Source: Armatimonadota bacterium (GTDB lineage Bacteria; Armatimonadota; DTGP01; JAHWJO01). From it: 8,570 nt of DNA. Positions 6,059-8,570 of the stretch are shown piece after piece. The DNA is taken from positions 1 through 8,570 of the forward strand of contig JAHWJO010000176.1 in the NCBI GenBank assembly GCA_019348365.1. Direction: 5' to 3'. Within the stretch, counting starts at the first letter, position 1, and each line of letters opens with the position of its first letter. Below the pieces are notes generated by a model. That model was not told the origin of the DNA. It made no database searches and saw only the letters and a program-made list of their open reading frames with translations. Position numbers and translations under genes: made by a program.

Positions 6059-6087
6059 GCCTGCCGGTAATAATCAGGCCACGGGCT

Positions 6088-6120
6088 ACAGCCCCGGAAC
6101 AGGAATGTTTCCGGGGCTGT
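6088..6120 (+). other. 12-bp hairpin in the 3' region of the secreted-protein gene
   Basis: ACAGCCCCGGAA (6088-6099) and TTCCGGGGCTGT (6109-6120) form a perfect 12-bp stem with a 9-base loop. No T-tract follows on either strand, so it is not a standard terminator. Its GGGCTACAGCCCCGG-type sequence looks like a dispersed palindrome or a transcript-end protector. Confidence 0.7.
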
Positions 6121-6134
6121 AAAATTTCAGTGGA

Positions 6135-6171
6135 AAGAGTCTTAAGCCGATGCAACCCGGTTTAGGCTCTT
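6135..6171 (+). other. Second hairpin in the same 3' region
   Basis: AAGAGTCTTAAGCC (6135-6148) can pair with GGTTTAGGCTCTT (6159-6171), with one bulge and two G-T pairs, closing a 10-base loop. It sits between the GC-rich hairpin and the terminator. Pairing is imperfect, so this is less certain than its neighbours. Confidence 0.4.
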
Positions 6172-6212
6172 ACGTCAGAAGAAATGAAACTCACTCCCTC
6201 TCTCAGGAGTAC

Positions 6213-6246
6213 GCCGGTACGGTTGGCCAACCGTACCGGCATTTTT
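6213..6246 (+). terminator. Intrinsic terminator with a 28-bp perfect palindrome
   Basis: Positions 6213-6240 are a perfect 28-bp palindrome, GCCGGTACGGTT then GGCC then the complement, followed by A and TTTTT (6242-6246). The T-tract is on the + side, so it ends + strand transcription from the secreted-protein gene, 155 bp after its stop. The - strand, where the transporter gene converges, has no T-tract beyond the stem. The remaining bases to 6337 hold no recognised feature. Confidence 0.9.
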
Positions 6247-6337
6247 ATGTCCATTTATGCCAGAGGTGCAAAAAGCACTCGCAGATATTGAGCCTATGAG
6301 GTACAAAGATCGTCCCGGCAATGGGAATACCACCCGC

Positions 6338-7576
6338 TCACCGAGAGACCTGCTCCTCCAATGAGCCCAGGTTCCGGAGTCGGGGCCAGCGCCATGCGGA
6401 GAGCGCCACGACCCCCAGTGTCATGAACCCGCCGAAGATCACAGAGGGAACCGTGCCGAGGAGCGTTGCGGCGACCCCCGATTCCATCCGGCCCAGCTCG
6501 TTGGATGCCCCGACGAAAATCCCGTTCACCGCCGACACCCGCCCCCGCATCTCGTTCGGCGTCATCCCCTGAATGAGCGTGGACCGGATCACCATGCTGA
6601 CGTTGTCCACCGCCCCGCTCACCGCCAGGAAGAAGAAAGAGAGCCAGAAGTTCCGCGAGAGTCCGAACCCGATCATCGCGACGCCGAAGAGCGCGACCGA
6701 TATCATCAGCGTCCACCCGGAGCGGCGTATCGGCGGGCGATGCACGAGCGAGATCGCCATCAGAATGGCCCCGGCGGACGTGGCAGACCCCAGCGCCCCC
6801 AGCCCCAGCGGGCCGACGTGCAGGATGTCCCGCGCGAACACCGGGAGCAGACCCACCGCCCCGCCGAAGAGCACCGCGAACAGGTCCAGGGTCATCGCGC
6901 CCAGGACCACCTGATTGTTCCGGACGTATCGAATCCCGCCCGTCAGGCTCTGCATCAGCGGCTCGTGCTGCTTCGCGGTTTGAGCGGGATAGCTGCCCAT
7001 CCAGATCAATCCGCAGATGGAGAGGATGCCCGCCAGAGCGGTACAGGCATATACATGGGCCGGATTCTTCTGCAAGTGCAGGATGTAACCGCCGAGCATC
7101 GGGCCGATCAGCGCGCTGGCCTGAAAGATGGTGGTGCGCCATGTGACCGCGTTGGGGAAATGCGCCGGGGAGACGATCTGCGGCATCAATGCGGCCCCCG
7201 CCGGACCCTGAAATCCGAGGGCGAATCCCTCCAGGAAGAGGATCAGGTAGAGGGGCAGCACGTTCTGGGGAAAGGCGTACGTCGCGTAGATGAGGGCGAA
7301 CGAGCCGAGGACGAGCGTCGTCTGGGTGAAATAGAGGATCGTCTTCCGGGAATAGCGGTCGGCGATATGACCCGCCAGGAGCGCCAGGCCGATGGACGGG
7401 ACGACCTGCGCCAGACCGATCAATCCCAGGGCCAGGGGGTGGCGGGTGAGCTCGTAGATCTGCCAGCCGACTGCCACGGCCTGCATCTGTCCCCCCAGCG
7501 CCGCGATCACCCGCGCCAGGGAGAATTTCAGGAAATCCGGGTAGCGCAGAGCGGCATACGGGTCGTGAGCGCTCAA
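6338..7576 (-). CDS. MFS transporter, MFS_3 (EntS-like exporter) type
   Basis: This 412-residue protein of the inner membrane is a major facilitator with about twelve hydrophobic segments. Members of this subfamily usually export small molecules such as siderophores or drugs by proton antiport; the substrate here is unknown. The opening PYAALRYPDFLKFSLARVIA (6-25) and QMQAVAVGW (30-38) are typical of MFS_3. Loop 2-3 has motif A as GHIADRYSRK (69-78). The central loop has GGIRYVRNN (213-221), and the second half has QGMTPNEMRGRVSAVNGIF (336-354), another MFS_3 mark. The only possible start that keeps the N-terminus is TTG at 7576, because an in-frame stop lies just upstream; AGAAGG sits four bases before it, a short spacing. 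It follows the epimerase-like gene by 50 bp on the same strand, so the two probably share a transcript. No T-rich terminator is visible downstream. Confidence 0.93.
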   Translation of the reverse strand: MSAHDPYAALRYPDFLKFSLARVIAALGGQMQAVAVGWQIYELTRHPLALGLIGLAQVVPSIGLALLAGHIADRYSRKTILYFTQTTLVLGSFALIYATYAFPQNVLPLYLILFLEGFALGFQGPAGAALMPQIVSPAHFPNAVTWRTTIFQASALIGPMLGGYILHLQKNPAHVYACTALAGILSICGLIWMGSYPAQTAKQHEPLMQSLTGGIRYVRNNQVVLGAMTLDLFAVLFGGAVGLLPVFARDILHVGPLGLGALGSATSAGAILMAISLVHRPPIRRSGWTLMISVALFGVAMIGFGLSRNFWLSFFFLAVSGAVDNVSMVIRSTLIQGMTPNEMRGRVSAVNGIFVGASNELGRMESGVAATLLGTVPSVIFGGFMTLGVVALSAWRWPRLRNLGSLEEQVSR

Positions 7577-7626
7577 AGAACCTTCTTTCTAACGCATCGT
7601 TCCAGCATCACCTCAACCGGTCACCG

Positions 7627-8415
7627 TTAAGCGGCTTCCCAGGTGTTTCTCAGGAATTGCAGCGCTGCCGGGGCTTCCGCCTCGAAGTCTTTCCAGGTGC
7701 ATTCGATGGAGATCCGCCCGTCATACCCGATCTGCTTGAGGCGGCGGAACAGGCCCACGGTGTCGTACTCGCCGGTCCCCGGCGCGAACCGCCCGGTATC
7801 CGCCACATGGACGTGCGCGAGTCGCCCCTGCGCGGCGAGGAGGTGATCCTGAGACTCGCCCTCTTTCTCTATGTGGTAGAGGTCGGCCAGGACCTGTACG
7901 TTCGGGTGGTCCACCTGATTCGCCAGATCGAGGGCTTCCGGAACGCTGTTGATGAGATTGGTTTCCCCCCGGTTGAGCGGCTCGATGGCAATAGTCACGC
8001 CGAACCGCTCGGCCTCGGTCCCGGCATCCCTCAGGAACTGCGCCACCTGCGCCAGCGCTTCCACCGGGTCGAGCTCCTCCGGCACGCGGCGGGCTCCCCC
8101 ACTCCCGAAGACGATCACCTTCCCCCCGACGGCGGATGCCCGATCCATGAGGTGCTTGACGTACCGGTCGATGCGCTCGTGGTCCACCTCCGTCCCCACG
8201 ATCTTGATACCGCCGGGGAGGAAGATGTTGAACGCCTCGCAGGGCAGGGTCAGATGCTCCAGCCGGTTCAGCATCGGAGCGAATTCGTCCCCGTCCTCAT
8301 CGGGACGGAGGGTAGGCGCCGCCGGAAGCTCGATGAAATCGTATCCGGCTTTCTGAACGGCCTCCACGCGATCCAATGAGGCGCAACATCCAAATCGAGG
8401 CGGTGAAGCGGGCAT
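7627..8415 (-). CDS. Sugar phosphate isomerase/epimerase-like TIM-barrel protein
   Basis: The product is 262 residues of the AP-endonuclease-2 / xylose-isomerase-like TIM-barrel superfamily, which includes hydroxypyruvate isomerase, D-tagatose 3-epimerase and inosose-handling enzymes. The barrel strands alternate through the sequence, starting RFGCCASLDRVEAVQKAGYD (7-26) with FIELP next. The four expected divalent-metal ligands are in order: E145 in IAIEPLNRGETNLI, D178 with H181 in VLADLYHIEKEG, H203 in HVHVADTGR, and E238 in ISIECTW. PGTGEYD (212-218) fits the substrate-side loop of the family. All catalytic positions are present and the length is typical, so it should be an active cytoplasmic enzyme; the sugar it acts on cannot be told. 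The ATG at 8415 has GGAG seven bases upstream. The MFS gene lies 50 bp downstream on the same strand, which suggests a linked role in handling a small carbon compound. Confidence 0.92.
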   Translation of the reverse strand: MPASPPRFGCCASLDRVEAVQKAGYDFIELPAAPTLRPDEDGDEFAPMLNRLEHLTLPCEAFNIFLPGGIKIVGTEVDHERIDRYVKHLMDRASAVGGKVIVFGSGGARRVPEELDPVEALAQVAQFLRDAGTEAERFGVTIAIEPLNRGETNLINSVPEALDLANQVDHPNVQVLADLYHIEKEGESQDHLLAAQGRLAHVHVADTGRFAPGTGEYDTVGLFRRLKQIGYDGRISIECTWKDFEAEAPAALQFLRNTWEAA

Positions 8416-8503
8416 GATTGAACTCCGATCTGCTTCTTTATGGATCTCTGTTGGGATTAGTGAGAGTGATCTTTGCAGAACTTACGCAGAGGGTAAAGCC
8501 TTT

Positions 8504-8554
8504 GTCATCCCAAGTCGTATTCACATGTCATCCCGAGCGAAGTCGAGGGATCTG
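8504..8554. repeat. GTCATCCC-type dispersed repeat, one short and one full copy
   Basis: GTCATCCCAAGTCG (8504-8517) is followed at 8527-8554 by a longer form that opens GTCATCCCGAGCGAAGTCG and ends GAGGGATCTG. The TCCC and GGGA ends of the second copy can pair. The longer form closely resembles a repeat I know to be scattered between genes in many unrelated bacterial genomes. It lies in the presumed leader or promoter region of the epimerase gene, in which I see no clear promoter on the - strand. Confidence 0.6.
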
Positions 8555-8570
8555 ACCGGACGAGAGAGAG

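Noticed and set aside
6121..6212. Riboswitch or other known structured RNA
   Set aside because: I could not match any conserved riboswitch core, and no + strand gene lies downstream to be controlled.

Overview
This is a GC-rich bacterial window with eight protein-coding genes that I can support and some unusually well-structured intergenic DNA. The genes are ordinary core and accessory bacterial functions. The combination of a sigma / zinc-finger anti-sigma / RseB-like cluster, a LarB, an FtsY without an acidic N-terminal extension, and dispersed palindromic repeats would suit Armatimonadota or a neighbouring environmental phylum. That placement is an impression and needs a database search.

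Layout. Positions 1-713 hold no gene I can support: an 11-bp tandem repeat at the very edge, then GC-rich DNA, then a more AT-rich leader. A + strand operon follows: an ECF-type RNA polymerase sigma factor (714-1310), its membrane-anchored zinc-finger anti-sigma factor (1337-1927) and an RseB/MucB-like extracytoplasmic regulator (1924-2943, ATGA overlap). A strong intrinsic terminator (2991-3032) closes it. The terminator's T-tract runs straight into a promoter whose predicted start site is the A of the next ATG, so larB (3065-3832, nickel-pincer cofactor synthesis) looks leaderless. Between convergent larB and ftsY lies a 169-bp inverted pair of 54-bp repeats (3885-4053), a REPIN-like element whose two arms differ by compensatory base-pair swaps.

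ftsY (4102-4971, - strand, SRP receptor GTPase) and ndk (5122-5544, + strand, nucleoside diphosphate kinase) diverge from a short region with overlapping candidate promoters. A small exported protein of unknown function (5717-6058) follows and carries a hairpin-rich 3' tail that ends in a 28-bp perfect palindromic terminator (6213-6246). The last two genes are on the - strand and probably form an operon: a TIM-barrel sugar-phosphate isomerase/epimerase-like protein (7627-8415) upstream of an MFS_3-type transporter with a TTG start (6338-7576). The right edge carries two copies of a GTCATCCC-type dispersed repeat.

How they work together. The first three genes form a surface-stress signalling module. 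The epimerase and MFS pair may be a small-molecule handling unit. larB, ftsY and ndk are independent housekeeping or cofactor genes. I did not find a clearly new multi-gene system. The best leads are the REPIN-like element with structure-preserving substitutions, the leaderless larB promoter, and the structured 3' region after the small secreted protein.
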